The translations under genes and the position numbers were made by a program. Below, piece by piece: positions 38,916 through 48,549 of a stretch of 64,000 nucleotides of DNA; position 1 is the stretch's first letter; every line of letters begins with the position of its first letter. The notes under the pieces were generated by a model. It searched no databases and was not told where the DNA came from. It was given only the letters and a program-made list of their open reading frames with translations. The DNA comes from Methylomonas montana (GTDB taxonomy: Bacteria; Pseudomonadota; Gammaproteobacteria; Methylococcales; Methylomonadaceae), in NCBI RefSeq assembly GCF_030490285.1, contig NZ_CP129884.1, forward strand, positions 124,001-188,000, written 5' to 3'.

Positions 38916-39973
38916 ACAGGCTGTATCGGGTTGCCGGGTATTTTGCCGGTGGACAAGCCGTCAACGACGTCATACCGCTCGGCAACGGCCTGATCAATGA
39001 CACCTTCCTGGTAAAGGCCGGCGATGTGCAATTTGTGCTGCAAGGCATCAATGGCCGGGTGTTTCCGGAACCGGAACAAGTGGTTGCCAATCTCCAGCAG
39101 CTCAATCGCCACATCGCCCAGCAAGCGTCGGCAAGCGTGTGTTTAAGGATTCCGGCGCTGCTGTCGGCCGACGCCGGTCAGGCTTATTATCGGGACGAAG
39201 ACGGGCAAATCTGGCGAGCGCTACAATTGATCGAACCGGCCGAGAGCCGCGAACAACTTGGTAATAGCGAGGAAGCTGCTCAAGTCGGCTTTGCATTAGC
39301 GCATTTTCATCGTCTGTGCGGCACATTATCTCCAGAGGCGTTGCATGACACGCTGCCGGGTTTTCATATCACGCCGACTTATCATCAAAATTATCTGACA
39401 TTGCTGGAGCTGCCGCTGCAAGTGCCAGTGGATGCGGAATTTCGGCAGTGCCAAGGCTTTATCGAACGCGTCCAAGATCGAATTTCGGTATTGGAACAAG
39501 CCAAGCAACGCGGCGAGTTGCGGGAGCGGGTCATCCACGGCGACCCGAAGCTGAATAATTTTCTGTTCGAGCCGGGTAGCAATCGCATCGTCAGCCTGAT
39601 CGATCTGGATACCGTCAAACCGGGGTTGGTACATTACGACATCGGCGATTGCCTGCGTTCCTGTTGCCACATTCCGCAAACCAATCAATTCGATCTGCCG
39701 CGTTGCCAGATCATTCTGGAAAACTACCTGCAAGAAGCCGCCGATTTTTTCAGCGCGAACGATTACGACTATTTATACCCCGCCATCTGGCTGATCCCGT
39801 TTGAGTTAGGGCTGAGATTTTTCAGCGATTATTTGAATGGCGATCAATATTTCAAAGTCGCCGCGCCGCGGCAAAACTTAAACCGGGCGCTTGCTCAGTT
39901 TGCTTTATGCGACAGCATAGACCGACAAAAAGGCGTGTTGCAGCAATGGATAGCCGGCTTGGGCTATCAATAG
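38912..39973 (+). CDS. aminoglycoside phosphotransferase (APH) family kinase
   Basis: 353 residues from a GTG at 38912 that overlaps the rdgB stop; the frame also runs further upstream inside rdgB but that part is out-of-frame shadow. The kinase motifs are HGDPKLNNFLFEPG near residue 208 (catalytic HxDxxxxN) and SLIDLDTVKPGLVHYDIGD near residue 228 (metal-binding Asp). The substrate-recognition part differs from antibiotic kinases and is closest in look to sugar kinases such as N-acetylhexosamine 1-kinase. I infer phosphorylation of a sugar or similar small molecule; the substrate is not known. Confidence 0.85.
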   Translation: MNRLYRVAGYFAGGQAVNDVIPLGNGLINDTFLVKAGDVQFVLQGINGRVFPEPEQVVANLQQLNRHIAQQASASVCLRIPALLSADAGQAYYRDEDGQIWRALQLIEPAESREQLGNSEEAAQVGFALAHFHRLCGTLSPEALHDTLPGFHITPTYHQNYLTLLELPLQVPVDAEFRQCQGFIERVQDRISVLEQAKQRGELRERVIHGDPKLNNFLFEPGSNRIVSLIDLDTVKPGLVHYDIGDCLRSCCHIPQTNQFDLPRCQIILENYLQEAADFFSANDYDYLYPAIWLIPFELGLRFFSDYLNGDQYFKVAAPRQNLNRALAQFALCDSIDRQKGVLQQWIAGLGYQ

Positions 39974-40050
39974 GGGCGGGCCGAGACGCAGCAAATGAAA
40001 CCGCGTGTTGGGATAGACAGCGGCGCGCCCCCGCGTGCAAAATTGCATAT

Positions 40051-40590
40051 TTAGTGAATATGCACTTCCCGAGATTTAGTTTTATCGCTTCTTTCCAGGG
40101 TATAGTCGTCCTGGTCACCGGGTATCGGCGTGCCGTCGCTGTTGAGTTGAACGAGGGTGCCTTCGTCTTTGATGCTGAATTGACGTTTGAGGTCGTTCTT
40201 GTTGGATGTTAACGAAAGGGTGTGGGTCTTATCGTCCCAGTCGTATTTGCCTTTGTCGTAATATTCCCTGGAGGAGGCTTTGGCATACTGGGTAACCAGT
40301 AAGTAATTGTTCTTTTGTTTCAAAGACAGCGTCATTTTGAAACCGTCGCAATCTTTTTCCTTGCAAGGCAAATAGCCATAAAAAACGCCGCGAAAGCCTT
40401 CGGTTTTATCTGCCAGATTGGTGTGAGCAGAATGATCCATGGATTGTTGATGAATCATTTCCCGCGCCTTGAGGGTTTTTTCCTGGAGTTGCTTATCGGA
40501 CTCCGCCCACGCGACATTCAGCGCCGGTAGCAAGGCGCCGAAAAAAATCAAAGTCACATTTTTTTTAATTTTTCTAGTGAATGTTTGCAT
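40051..40590 (-). CDS. NlpE-like copper-resistance/envelope stress protein
   Basis: 179 residues. A signal peptide ends near AWAES (residue 30), so the protein is periplasmic, not a lipoprotein. A Met/His-rich stretch MIHQQSMDHSAHTN near residues 45-58 could bind copper. The following domain has the NlpE N-terminal look: GFRGVFYGYLPCKEKDCDGF near residues 66-85, then alternating strands. In NlpE the cysteine pair is CxxC; here the spacing is CKEKDC, two residues longer. Likely a metal- or stress-related envelope protein; the exact role is inferred. Confidence 0.65.
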   Translation of the reverse strand: MQTFTRKIKKNVTLIFFGALLPALNVAWAESDKQLQEKTLKAREMIHQQSMDHSAHTNLADKTEGFRGVFYGYLPCKEKDCDGFKMTLSLKQKNNYLLVTQYAKASSREYYDKGKYDWDDKTHTLSLTSNKNDLKRQFSIKDEGTLVQLNSDGTPIPGDQDDYTLERSDKTKSREVHIH

Positions 40591-40713
40591 ATAAGATTTT
40601 TCTGTTTTTGTGAATAAACTGGTCGGGTTTAAAGCGTCTCCATACTGGTTGGGATTACCCTTGCATGGGGCAGGATACCATAGCGAAGCTTATCTCCTAA
40701 TGTAGCCCGGCGT

Positions 40714-41271
40714 CTATCGACGATAAGCCTGGGCTTCGCGGCGCAAATCATCGAGTTGCCGCTCGCGGTAGTAAAGGTCGTCTCGCAGCCTATCGTGTTT
40801 GCGGTCCAAATCACGAATGTCGTCGCGAATTCGCGCACGTTCCCTATCGCTCAATTTCTTGTCTCGCAGCAGGCTTTCTTTACTGGACAGGTCGCTATCG
40901 ATCCTATCGAGTTCAGTACGAACGCCATGCACGGCATAGGCGGCGGCATGGTAATGTCCAAACAAGCCATCGATGGCCGGTGGGCAGACATGATGATACG
41001 GGTAGCCATTCAAGCCAACGTTGAAGGCATTGTCCAGCCGGCAATAATCCCGCAGCCCTTGTTCGCGACCGGCCAAATAAGCGTCATTGCGAACCGCAAT
41101 GCCATATTCATAACAAGCCTTGGCATGATCGGACAGGCGGCTGGTGGTTTCCCCGGCAAGACCGTCTTTGACGCCCACACCAAACCAATCGCCACGCATG
41201 CAATCTTCCTGGCTGAGCGTGGCGCAGCCGCTTAAAACGATGAGACTCAACAGCGCGGTGATACGACGCAA
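40714..41271 (-). CDS. DUF2799 family lipoprotein
   Basis: 185 residues. The N-terminus is a lipoprotein signal with lipobox LSGC near residue 16 (MRRITALLSLIVLSGCATL). The DUF2799 pattern follows: EDCMRGDWFGVGVKDGLAG, HAKACYEYGI, YLAGREQGLRDYC and NAFNVGLNGYPYHHVCP. The last 80 residues are a charged coiled coil (RTELDRIDSDLSSKE, RARIRDDIRDLDRKHDRL). Function unknown. It is separated from the NlpE-like gene by 123 bases and may be expressed on its own. Confidence 0.8.
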   Translation of the reverse strand: MRRITALLSLIVLSGCATLSQEDCMRGDWFGVGVKDGLAGETTSRLSDHAKACYEYGIAVRNDAYLAGREQGLRDYCRLDNAFNVGLNGYPYHHVCPPAIDGLFGHYHAAAYAVHGVRTELDRIDSDLSSKESLLRDKKLSDRERARIRDDIRDLDRKHDRLRDDLYYRERQLDDLRREAQAYRR

Positions 41272-41539
41272 AGGATTTCTACTCGGTTGAGTTAAGGATT
41301 GTTCATGTTAGTTCGAGTGGCTCGAAAAATAAACATAAAGGCCTACCTTGTGCGTCAATTTCAACCGATTGCCCGGATACGGTAGAGAGCGATAGGCTAA
41401 AGCAATTCCCGGTCATTGACCAATCGGGCATTGGGTATAAGCCGAGTTGGCCCGGAGGTGGGACAATCAAGATTCACTGCAGAGCGTCATCGGGGGAATG
41501 AAAATAGATTTCCAAAGCCCCCGAGTTTTCTTTCAACGC

Positions 41540-43099
41540 TTAATGCCCGGATGAAGGCGCGACGCCTTCGACGCTAAATCCCTGGATTTCGACGCTGATA
41601 CCGCGATCCGGCGCAGCCAATAGGAAATCGGCAATGGTTTCCAGAATATCCAGATCGATAAATTGAGCCTTGGCGCCGTCGATCCGTAAATCGCTGTCAT
41701 CGGGTACTTCGCCCAGATATTTACGCAACAAAGCCTTGTTCAGGAACGACACGTCTTTATGCAGCCGCAACAGATAATGCGGGCCATGCTGGGTCAAGGT
41801 GATCGCGGCATGGAAATTGGCACGCAACACGAAGAAGAAGCCGCAGGCCATGCCGACGGCAATGCCTTCCAATAAGTCGGTGGCTAAAATGGCGACGATG
41901 GAGATCGCAAACGGCAGAAACTGATTCCAGCCTTTGCGGTAAAACTCCACGAATAATGCCGGCTTGGCTAGTTTATAGCCGGTTTGCAGCAAAATTGCCG
42001 CCAGGCAGGCCAACGGGATCATGTTCAGATATTTGGCAAAGAACAGCACGCTCACCATCAACAACACGCCGTGGAAAAAGCTTGATATTTTGGTCTGACC
42101 GCCGGCATTGATGTTGGCGGAACTGCGGACGATCACCGCAGTGATCGGCAGACCGCCCACCAAACCGCTGATCATATTGCCCAATCCTTGCGCTTTAAGC
42201 TCGCGGTTGGTCGGCGCGATGCGTTTATGCGGATCCAGTTTATCGACCGCTTCTATACTGAGTAGCGTTTCCAGGCTGGCGATAATCGCAATGGTCACCG
42301 CAACGCTGTAAATCTTAGGATTGGTAAAATAACTAAAATCCGGCAGGCGCAACTGGTTGATAAAATTAGCGGTGCTGCCCAGCTCCGGCAGCGAGACCAG
42401 ATGTTTTTCGGTGATGATCCATTCAGGCGCAAAATGCAGGGCAAGCGAGTTGAAACTGATCCCCCAAATCACCGCCAGCAGCGGACCCGGAATCAGCTTT
42501 AACAATTTGAACTGTTTGATAAAGCCGGTTTCCCAAATGATCAGAATCAATAATGCCACGACGCTGACGATGGTCACGCCGGGGGTAATCCCTTCCAGCG
42601 CCTGCGTCAGTTCAAAGAAGCTCGATTCGGCAGTCTCCTGCATGTAGCTTTCGTCGCCCTCGAAGCTGGTGTCGTAACCGGTGGCGTGTGGGATTTGTTT
42701 GATGATCAGGATCAAACCGATCGCGGCCAGCATGCCTTTGATCACCGAAGCCGGAAAGAAGGCGCCAATTACGCCGGCTTTTAGAAACCCCAGTATGATT
42801 TGTATACCGCCAGCAATCACCAGGCTCAGTAAAAACCCGCCGAAGCCACCCAAGGTTTCGATGGCTTCAAATACAATGACCGTCAGACCCGCCGCCGGCC
42901 CGGAGACGCTCAATTGCGAGCCGCTGGCCCAGGAAACCAGCAAGCCGCCGACCAGCCCGGCAATAATCCCCGAAAACAGCGGCGCGCCGGAAGCTAACGC
43001 TACTCCCAGGCATAATGGCAAGGCGACCAGGAAGACCACGATACTGGCGGGCAGATCCTGGTGCAGATGTTTCAAATAATCATTTGAATGAGTTGTCAT
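41540..43099 (-). CDS. SulP family anion transporter (probable bicarbonate transporter)
   Basis: 519 residues: about 12 membrane helices and a short C-terminal STAS domain (near residues 465-519, ending IEIQGFSVEG in variant form EIQGFSVEG). The first helix has PASIVVFLVALPLCLGVALA near residue 17 and the pore region GSQLSVSGPAAGLTVIVFEAI near 61, given here as SQLSVSGPAAGLTV. SulP proteins move sulphate, bicarbonate or other anions. The gene directly follows the beta-carbonic anhydrase (32 bases), the arrangement seen for BicA-like bicarbonate uptake, and both lie downstream of the DabA block; bicarbonate is therefore the likely substrate. Sulphate cannot be ruled out from sequence. Confidence 0.85.
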   Translation of the reverse strand: MTTHSNDYLKHLHQDLPASIVVFLVALPLCLGVALASGAPLFSGIIAGLVGGLLVSWASGSQLSVSGPAAGLTVIVFEAIETLGGFGGFLLSLVIAGGIQIILGFLKAGVIGAFFPASVIKGMLAAIGLILIIKQIPHATGYDTSFEGDESYMQETAESSFFELTQALEGITPGVTIVSVVALLILIIWETGFIKQFKLLKLIPGPLLAVIWGISFNSLALHFAPEWIITEKHLVSLPELGSTANFINQLRLPDFSYFTNPKIYSVAVTIAIIASLETLLSIEAVDKLDPHKRIAPTNRELKAQGLGNMISGLVGGLPITAVIVRSSANINAGGQTKISSFFHGVLLMVSVLFFAKYLNMIPLACLAAILLQTGYKLAKPALFVEFYRKGWNQFLPFAISIVAILATDLLEGIAVGMACGFFFVLRANFHAAITLTQHGPHYLLRLHKDVSFLNKALLRKYLGEVPDDSDLRIDGAKAQFIDLDILETIADFLLAAPDRGISVEIQGFSVEGVAPSSGH

Positions 43100-43131
43100 T
43101 GGCTTACTCAGTAGTTACGAAAACCGAAATG

Positions 43132-43764
43132 CTAATCGGCGTATCGATAAATCGGATTGATCTGGGTGTTGTGGTCCAGTTTGATCAATTCGGCGATTAA
43201 ACCGTCATTCAGACCGTAGACCCAGCCGTGCAACGTGGGTTTGTGGCCATGTTTCCAGGCCGATTGGATGATAGAGGTATGAGCCAGGCGGTAAACCTGT
43301 TCGATGATGTTGAGTTCGATTAAACGATCGGTTTTTTTCGCCGGATCGATCGCTTCCAGCTCTTCCTGATGCAGGCGATAGACGTCCTTAATATGCAACA
43401 GCCATTTATTGGCGATCACCAAATCGGATCTTTGCGGCTGTAAGGCGGCTTTAACGCCGCCGCAGCCGTAATGCCCGCAGACGATGACGTGTTTAACCTT
43501 TAATGCCGAAATCGCGTATTGCAAAACGCTCAGGCAATTGAAGTCAGTCGTGATGACTTGATTGGCGATATTGCGATGCACAAAGATCTCGCCGGGTTGG
43601 GCGTTGACCACGGTTTCCGCCGGCACCCGGCTATCCGCGCAACCTATCCACAAAAAATCGGGTTTTTGTTCCTTCGCCAGTTGTGTAAAAAAAGAAGGGT
43701 CTTTTCGGCTGATCTCTTCAGACCAGGCTTTGTTTTCGAGCAGCAATTTCGCAGGGGTATGCAT
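43132..43764 (-). CDS. can: beta-carbonic anhydrase
   Basis: Zinc enzyme interconverting CO2 and bicarbonate. 210 residues with ligands at the same numbers as E. coli Can: C42, D44 and R46 in CADSR, H98 and C101 in GHYGCGG. The N-terminal helix and the HRNIANQV segment near residue 63 also match. It lies between the NuoM-like gene and SulP. A candidate promoter in front of it (43850-43877) suggests that carbonic anhydrase and SulP can be expressed apart from the DabA block. Confidence 0.95.
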   Translation of the reverse strand: MHTPAKLLLENKAWSEEISRKDPSFFTQLAKEQKPDFLWIGCADSRVPAETVVNAQPGEIFVHRNIANQVITTDFNCLSVLQYAISALKVKHVIVCGHYGCGGVKAALQPQRSDLVIANKWLLHIKDVYRLHQEELEAIDPAKKTDRLIELNIIEQVYRLAHTSIIQSAWKHGHKPTLHGWVYGLNDGLIAELIKLDHNTQINPIYRYAD

Positions 43765-43849
43765 TTTTGTCGTCCTGTATTCAATGATTCAAGGTGTCGT
43801 AGAGTCAATTCGGCCGTGATTGTTCAAAGCGCGAATCGTTAAAAGCAAT

Positions 43850-43877
43850 ACTATATCGAATCGAAACTATATGGCAA
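43850..43877 (-). promoter_or_regulatory. candidate promoter for carbonic anhydrase and SulP
   Basis: On the minus strand TTGCCA (43872-43877) and TATAGT (43850-43855) are 16 bases apart, each one mismatch from consensus. They sit just past the stop of the NuoM-like gene and 86 bases before the carbonic anhydrase start. Confidence 0.45.
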
Positions 43878-45449
43878 TCATTTTACGGTTCCTTCGCTCT
43901 GCAAGGCTAAAACTGTGGCATGCAGACTTTGTTTCGATTCAGCGATCAACTGTGTCGGGCTATGCAAGCGTTGTAACCAGGCCTGCAAACTGGTTTCTTG
44001 CCAAGCTAAAAGCCATTGTGGGTATACCCCCACGATTAACACCAGCAAAGCTGCCGCCGCCAGCAAACACAGCTCGCGGGCGCGTAAGTCCTCGGTTCTG
44101 GCGACCGCCTCGTGGACAATCGGTCCGAAAAAGGCTCGTCTGACAAAGCCTAATAGATAGGCCGCGCCCAATATCGCACCGAACAGTGCCACGACCGCCA
44201 GCGCCGGATAAGCTTGCAAGGCGCCAAGTATCATCATTAACTCGGCCGGAAAGCCATTGGTGCCGGGCAGGCCGAGACTGGATAAGGCAAACAGAAAAAA
44301 CAAGGTCGTCAGCCTCGGCAGCGGCTTCGCTAGTCCGCCGAGATGAGTCAGATCGGTGCTGCCCAAGCGCTGTTGCAGCATGCCGGCGATCAACATCAAG
44401 CTGCCGGCGACGATGCCGAAATTCAGCAATTGCATCACCGCGCCTTGCAAGCCTTGCAGATTGAACGCAGCGATGCCGACGATTACCAGGCCGACATGGC
44501 TGATACTGGCATAGGCCAGCAAACGGCGCAGATTGGTTTGTTGCAAGGCGATCAAGGCGCCGTAAATCAGCGTGATGGCGCCGGCTATCGCCAGTGGCCA
44601 GCGATGTTCCAAGGCTGCTTGCGGGGTCAGCGGAATCGCGAAGCGGACGATACCGTAGACGCCCAACTTCAGACCAACCAGCAAGGCGCTTAGAAAAGCC
44701 GGCGCTTCCATCGCGACGGTCGGCAGCCAGGTGTGAAACGGCAATAGCGGAGCTTTCACCGCAAAACCGACGATTAGCAGCAGGAAGATTGCGCTCTGCA
44801 TCGACGCTTCTATCGGCGTATTCAGCAAGATCGGCAAGCTGAAGCCTAAGTCTTCCGGAATCGCGCCGCCGCTGTGTTGGGCATGATTGATGGCCAGCAT
44901 GATGATCGCAAACAGTAGCGGCACGCCGCCGAACAGCATGTACAGCGTATATTTCATCGCCGCGTGCCGACGCTCCGCGCCGATGCCCCATAAGCCGACC
45001 AAAAAGAAAATAGGCGGCAGCGTCAATTCCCAGAACAAGAAAAACAAGGCCAGATCCAGCGCGGTAAACACGCCGATGGTGACGCTTTCCAACACCAGCA
45101 TCAGCGCCAGTTGAAAGCGGTTTAAATGCTGTACGCTGTTCCAGCTCGCCAACAAGGCCATCAGACTCAGTAGGGCCGTCATCGGCAAAAACAGTATCGA
45201 GATGCCGTCCACACCGAGTTGGTAATGGATATTCAGGCCGGGTATCCACGGATAGTCTTCCTGCAATTGAAAGCCGCCGTGTTCGGGATTGAAACGATGG
45301 ACCGCTGCCAGGGTGAGCAGCAATTCCACGATGGCAACCAGCAGCGCGCCGCGCTTGGCCCGGCGGCTGTCCTTGATAAATGCCAGCGACAACGCGCCCA
45401 ATAAGGGCCAGGCCAGACATAAGGAGAGCAAGGGGAAGCTGTCAATCAT
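43878..45449 (-). CDS. NuoM/MrpD-like proton-conducting membrane subunit
   Basis: 523 residues with about 14 membrane helices. Key charged residues for proton translocation are recognisable: the glutamate in FWELTLPPIFFLVGLW near residue 135 and the lysine in LVGLKLGVYGIVRF near residue 245, with FHTWLPTVAMEAP just before it. It overlaps the preceding NuoM-like gene by eight bases. As there are no other complex I subunits around and DabA is in the same run, I read this as one of several antiporter-like partners of DabA. An Mrp-type antiporter subunit is the alternative. Confidence 0.8.
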   Translation of the reverse strand: MIDSFPLLSLCLAWPLLGALSLAFIKDSRRAKRGALLVAIVELLLTLAAVHRFNPEHGGFQLQEDYPWIPGLNIHYQLGVDGISILFLPMTALLSLMALLASWNSVQHLNRFQLALMLVLESVTIGVFTALDLALFFLFWELTLPPIFFLVGLWGIGAERRHAAMKYTLYMLFGGVPLLFAIIMLAINHAQHSGGAIPEDLGFSLPILLNTPIEASMQSAIFLLLIVGFAVKAPLLPFHTWLPTVAMEAPAFLSALLVGLKLGVYGIVRFAIPLTPQAALEHRWPLAIAGAITLIYGALIALQQTNLRRLLAYASISHVGLVIVGIAAFNLQGLQGAVMQLLNFGIVAGSLMLIAGMLQQRLGSTDLTHLGGLAKPLPRLTTLFFLFALSSLGLPGTNGFPAELMMILGALQAYPALAVVALFGAILGAAYLLGFVRRAFFGPIVHEAVARTEDLRARELCLLAAAALLVLIVGVYPQWLLAWQETSLQAWLQRLHSPTQLIAESKQSLHATVLALQSEGTVK

Positions 45450-46980
45450 GATCTGGGCCGTTCATATGGTGGCGATGTTCAGGATAATGTTCGCCGATTT
45501 CCTTGGCTTCCTGATCGATATATTTCAACCAGGGTGTGGTGTAAAAACCGGTGCCGATCAGCAGGCCGCATATCGTCACGGCAATGATACGTTCCTTGAC
45601 TACCGGGTGGTGAATGCTGCCGTAAGGCTGCACGAAGCGTCTGGGGTGGGCGATGAACAGCCGCTGGAACGCCCAGAGCAAAAACGCCGCCCCCAACACG
45701 TTGCCCAGCAAGATCGCAATCGCAATATACCAACCGTGTTCCTCGATAGTGCCTTCGATCAGCAAATGCGCCGCATCGAAGCCCGGCGTGCCGGGCATCA
45801 CCATCGTGCTCAACGCCGAAATCAAAAATAGCAAGGCGATCGTCGAATTGGTTTCGAACAATCCGCCCAGACGCGGTAGAAACGAGGTGCGGGTGCGTTC
45901 GTAAATCAAACCGATGCTGAACAGCATGCCCGCCGTGGCCAGGCCGTAGGCAATCGACAACAGAATGCTGCCTTCCAGCGCAAAATCGTTGAACGAAAAC
46001 ACGCCGATGACCAGCATGCCGGTATGGCTGATCACCGCGAATGCCAGCAGCCGGCGCATATTGATCTGCATCAACGCCAGCAAGGCGCCGTAAAAAATAC
46101 CGATCAGCCCCAGGTCGACCACAAAATGTACCCATTGCTCGGCGGCGCCCGGTACTAGCGGCAGGATGAAACGAATCATCGCGTAAACGCCCAGTTTCAA
46201 ACCGGTCAGAAATATTGCCACGCTGGCAGCGGTGCCGTGTTCGGCCAACAAAGGCAGCCAGGCGTGAAACGGAAACAGCGGCGTACGCACCGCAAAGCCG
46301 AAGAACAGCAGGATGAAAATCAGGGTTTCGTTCGGGATAGCCAGGTTGTGATGCTTCAAGATTAGCCAGTCGAAACTCAGGTCCATGCCGCTTTGCGCCA
46401 AGCCGAAACTCAGCAAGACAAACCCCGCCAGACTCATCGCCAAGCCGGACAGCCAGTATTGCAACACCGCTTTCACCACCCGGTTGCGTTGCTTGCCGGT
46501 ACCGGCGGAGATCGTCAATAACACCACCGGTACCAGTTCCAGCAAGCACCAGAACCAGAATTGCAGCGTATTCAGCGCCGCGAATGCGCCGATCAGAATG
46601 CCTTGATAAGCCAATAGACAGGCCATGAACAAACGGTCTTGGTGATGGCGGGTGATCAAGGTATAGACCAGCGCCAGCAATCCCAGAATCGCGGTCAGCG
46701 GAATGAATAAAATATTGGTGCCGTCGACGCCGACCCGGTAATTCATGCCGAACCATTGAAGATGCTCGGCAAGATGGATGCCCGGTGCCCGGGAGTCGAA
46801 GATCAGCAACAGATAGATGCTGAGCAGCACGTTCAACAGCGCGCCACCGAAGGCTAGTCGCACGCTGTAAATCGGCTTGGCGAGTACTACCGCCAGCATG
46901 GTCAGCAGCGGTACCAGCGTCAAAACGGTGAGCAAGGGCACGGCGGCCACCGCGGACCAGAAAACAATATCGGTATTCAT
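45442..46980 (-). CDS. NuoM-like proton-conducting membrane subunit
   Basis: 512 residues with about 14 membrane helices. The conserved acidic site reads WCLLELVPVVLL near residue 142 and the lysine-helix reads FLTGLKLGVYAMIRF near residue 252, preceded by FHAWLPLLAEHGTAA where canonical NuoM has EAP. The tail is histidine-rich (EHYPEHRHHMNGPDHD), which could bind metal or protons. The start overlaps the NuoL-like stop by four bases and its end overlaps the next NuoM-like gene by eight, so the three are translated as a set. Confidence 0.8.
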   Translation of the reverse strand: MNTDIVFWSAVAAVPLLTVLTLVPLLTMLAVVLAKPIYSVRLAFGGALLNVLLSIYLLLIFDSRAPGIHLAEHLQWFGMNYRVGVDGTNILFIPLTAILGLLALVYTLITRHHQDRLFMACLLAYQGILIGAFAALNTLQFWFWCLLELVPVVLLTISAGTGKQRNRVVKAVLQYWLSGLAMSLAGFVLLSFGLAQSGMDLSFDWLILKHHNLAIPNETLIFILLFFGFAVRTPLFPFHAWLPLLAEHGTAASVAIFLTGLKLGVYAMIRFILPLVPGAAEQWVHFVVDLGLIGIFYGALLALMQINMRRLLAFAVISHTGMLVIGVFSFNDFALEGSILLSIAYGLATAGMLFSIGLIYERTRTSFLPRLGGLFETNSTIALLFLISALSTMVMPGTPGFDAAHLLIEGTIEEHGWYIAIAILLGNVLGAAFLLWAFQRLFIAHPRRFVQPYGSIHHPVVKERIIAVTICGLLIGTGFYTTPWLKYIDQEAKEIGEHYPEHRHHMNGPDHD

Positions 46981-48548
46981 CGGTATCCCAGCGCCACCAT
47001 CAGGGTAATCAAGACAAACAGCGCCAGATAGCGCGGCTGCAACAATAACTGCTCGAAGCGGTTGGCGGCCTGACCCAGCCGGCGGCCGATCCGAATCGAA
47101 TCGCGGCCGATGCCGCGCAAAATGAAGTGATATTCAAACCAGTTCAGTAAGGCGGCCGTCCACTGCGCCAGTTTGCCGGCCAGGCCGCTGCCTTGCGCGA
47201 AGCTGTCCTCGGCGCTATCCAGGTTGGCGCCCATTTTTTGTTCTTCCCATTCTGCCAGCGAGGACACGGCCTTGATCGCCGGTGCCGGCGCGCCCAGAGC
47301 GGGATCGACGATGTACTCGTCGATATAACGCACATCCTTGGCCAGTCTCAACACCGGCTTGACCAGCAACCAATCCATCGCCGGCTCCAGCCAGCCGCGC
47401 TGCAAGGAGGCGACAAACGCCCAGCGGCAATTCGCCAGGATAGGCGCGACAGGCGCTATCGGTTGGCCATGGGTGTTGTGCAGGATGGACGGCGCGGTCA
47501 GCAGCAGATAACAGCGCACCACGGCATGGGCGCCCAGATGCCAGGCCGCCAAGTCCCAAAATCCCAGGCCGCATTCGACGAACATCAAGCCTAACTGTGC
47601 GGAGGTCGCGAAAATCTGCGAGCTTTTAATGTCGGTTTGGCTCAAGCCCACCCAATAGCTGTAGATTGCCGTCAGACCGCCAACCACCGCCAGCAGCAGC
47701 ATCGCCAGCGGCGCCTGCATAAACAATGGCTGTAATTGAATCACCAAAAACACTCCGGCATGGATTATCGTGCCGCCGTAAAAAATCGCGCTGGACGGTG
47801 TCGGGCCTTCCATCGCTCGGGCCAGCCAAGGCGTAAACGGAATCTGCGCGGATTTAGCAAATGCCGCCAAGGCAAAGCTCAACGCCAGCAGCGTGGCGTC
47901 GCCCGGATCGAGATCGTTGGCGCTGAGATTGATGAATTGCCAGTCGGCGCTTTCCAGCCAAGCCAAGGACAGGCATATCGCCAGGATAAAACCGCAATCG
48001 CCGACGCGGTTGGTGACAAACACGCGGGTGGCGTTATGCGCGGCGATCGGCCTGTCGTAGGCGTAGGCGATCAGCCAATAGGAGCAGACCCCGGCGATTT
48101 CCCAGGCAATAAAGGTGAACACCGCGTTGCCGGACAACACCAATAGCAGCATCGCCGCCGCGAACAGACTAAGGATGAAAAAAAAGCGGTGGAAACCGGC
48201 CTCGCGGTGCATGTAATTCACCGAGAAACGCATCGCGATTAATAGTAGCAATGAGAACACGCTGGCTAGCGCCAGATTGAAACCGCCGGTCGTCAGTTTG
48301 AAGGCGATTGTCAGCTTGCCGCTGCTCAGCCAGGTGCCGTAAGTGACCGAATCGGCGAGCTGGCCGGATAAATCGGCCGTTAATAAGGCCAATGCTGTCA
48401 GTACCGACAGAGCGATAGCCGTAACGGCGAGGCGCGCGCTGGTTTTCTCGCCGGCTTCGCCGCCGACAATCCGGAAAAAATTTAGGCCGCCAATCAATAC
48501 GGCGGCCAGCAACGGCAACAGCGGAATTAGAAACGCCCAGACAGCCAT
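46977..48548 (-). CDS. dabB: NuoL-like (DabB-type) proton-conducting subunit
   Basis: 523 residues from ATG 48548, with GGAG nine bases upstream. The NuoL signature is clear: FIAWEIAGVCSYWLIAYAYD near residue 145, AKSAQIPFTPWLARAMEGPT near 228, and PSSAIFYGGTIIHAGVF next to it. After the last antiporter helix comes a C-terminal extension (YIDEYIVDPALGA near residue 415, then charged helices and a final membrane helix), like the lateral arm of NuoL. It begins one base after the dabA stop, as expected for the DabB partner of DabA. It would provide the proton flow that powers DabA. Confidence 0.82.
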   Translation of the reverse strand: MAVWAFLIPLLPLLAAVLIGGLNFFRIVGGEAGEKTSARLAVTAIALSVLTALALLTADLSGQLADSVTYGTWLSSGKLTIAFKLTTGGFNLALASVFSLLLLIAMRFSVNYMHREAGFHRFFFILSLFAAAMLLLVLSGNAVFTFIAWEIAGVCSYWLIAYAYDRPIAAHNATRVFVTNRVGDCGFILAICLSLAWLESADWQFINLSANDLDPGDATLLALSFALAAFAKSAQIPFTPWLARAMEGPTPSSAIFYGGTIIHAGVFLVIQLQPLFMQAPLAMLLLAVVGGLTAIYSYWVGLSQTDIKSSQIFATSAQLGLMFVECGLGFWDLAAWHLGAHAVVRCYLLLTAPSILHNTHGQPIAPVAPILANCRWAFVASLQRGWLEPAMDWLLVKPVLRLAKDVRYIDEYIVDPALGAPAPAIKAVSSLAEWEEQKMGANLDSAEDSFAQGSGLAGKLAQWTAALLNWFEYHFILRGIGRDSIRIGRRLGQAANRFEQLLLQPRYLALFVLITLMVALGYR

Positions 48549-48549
48549 A

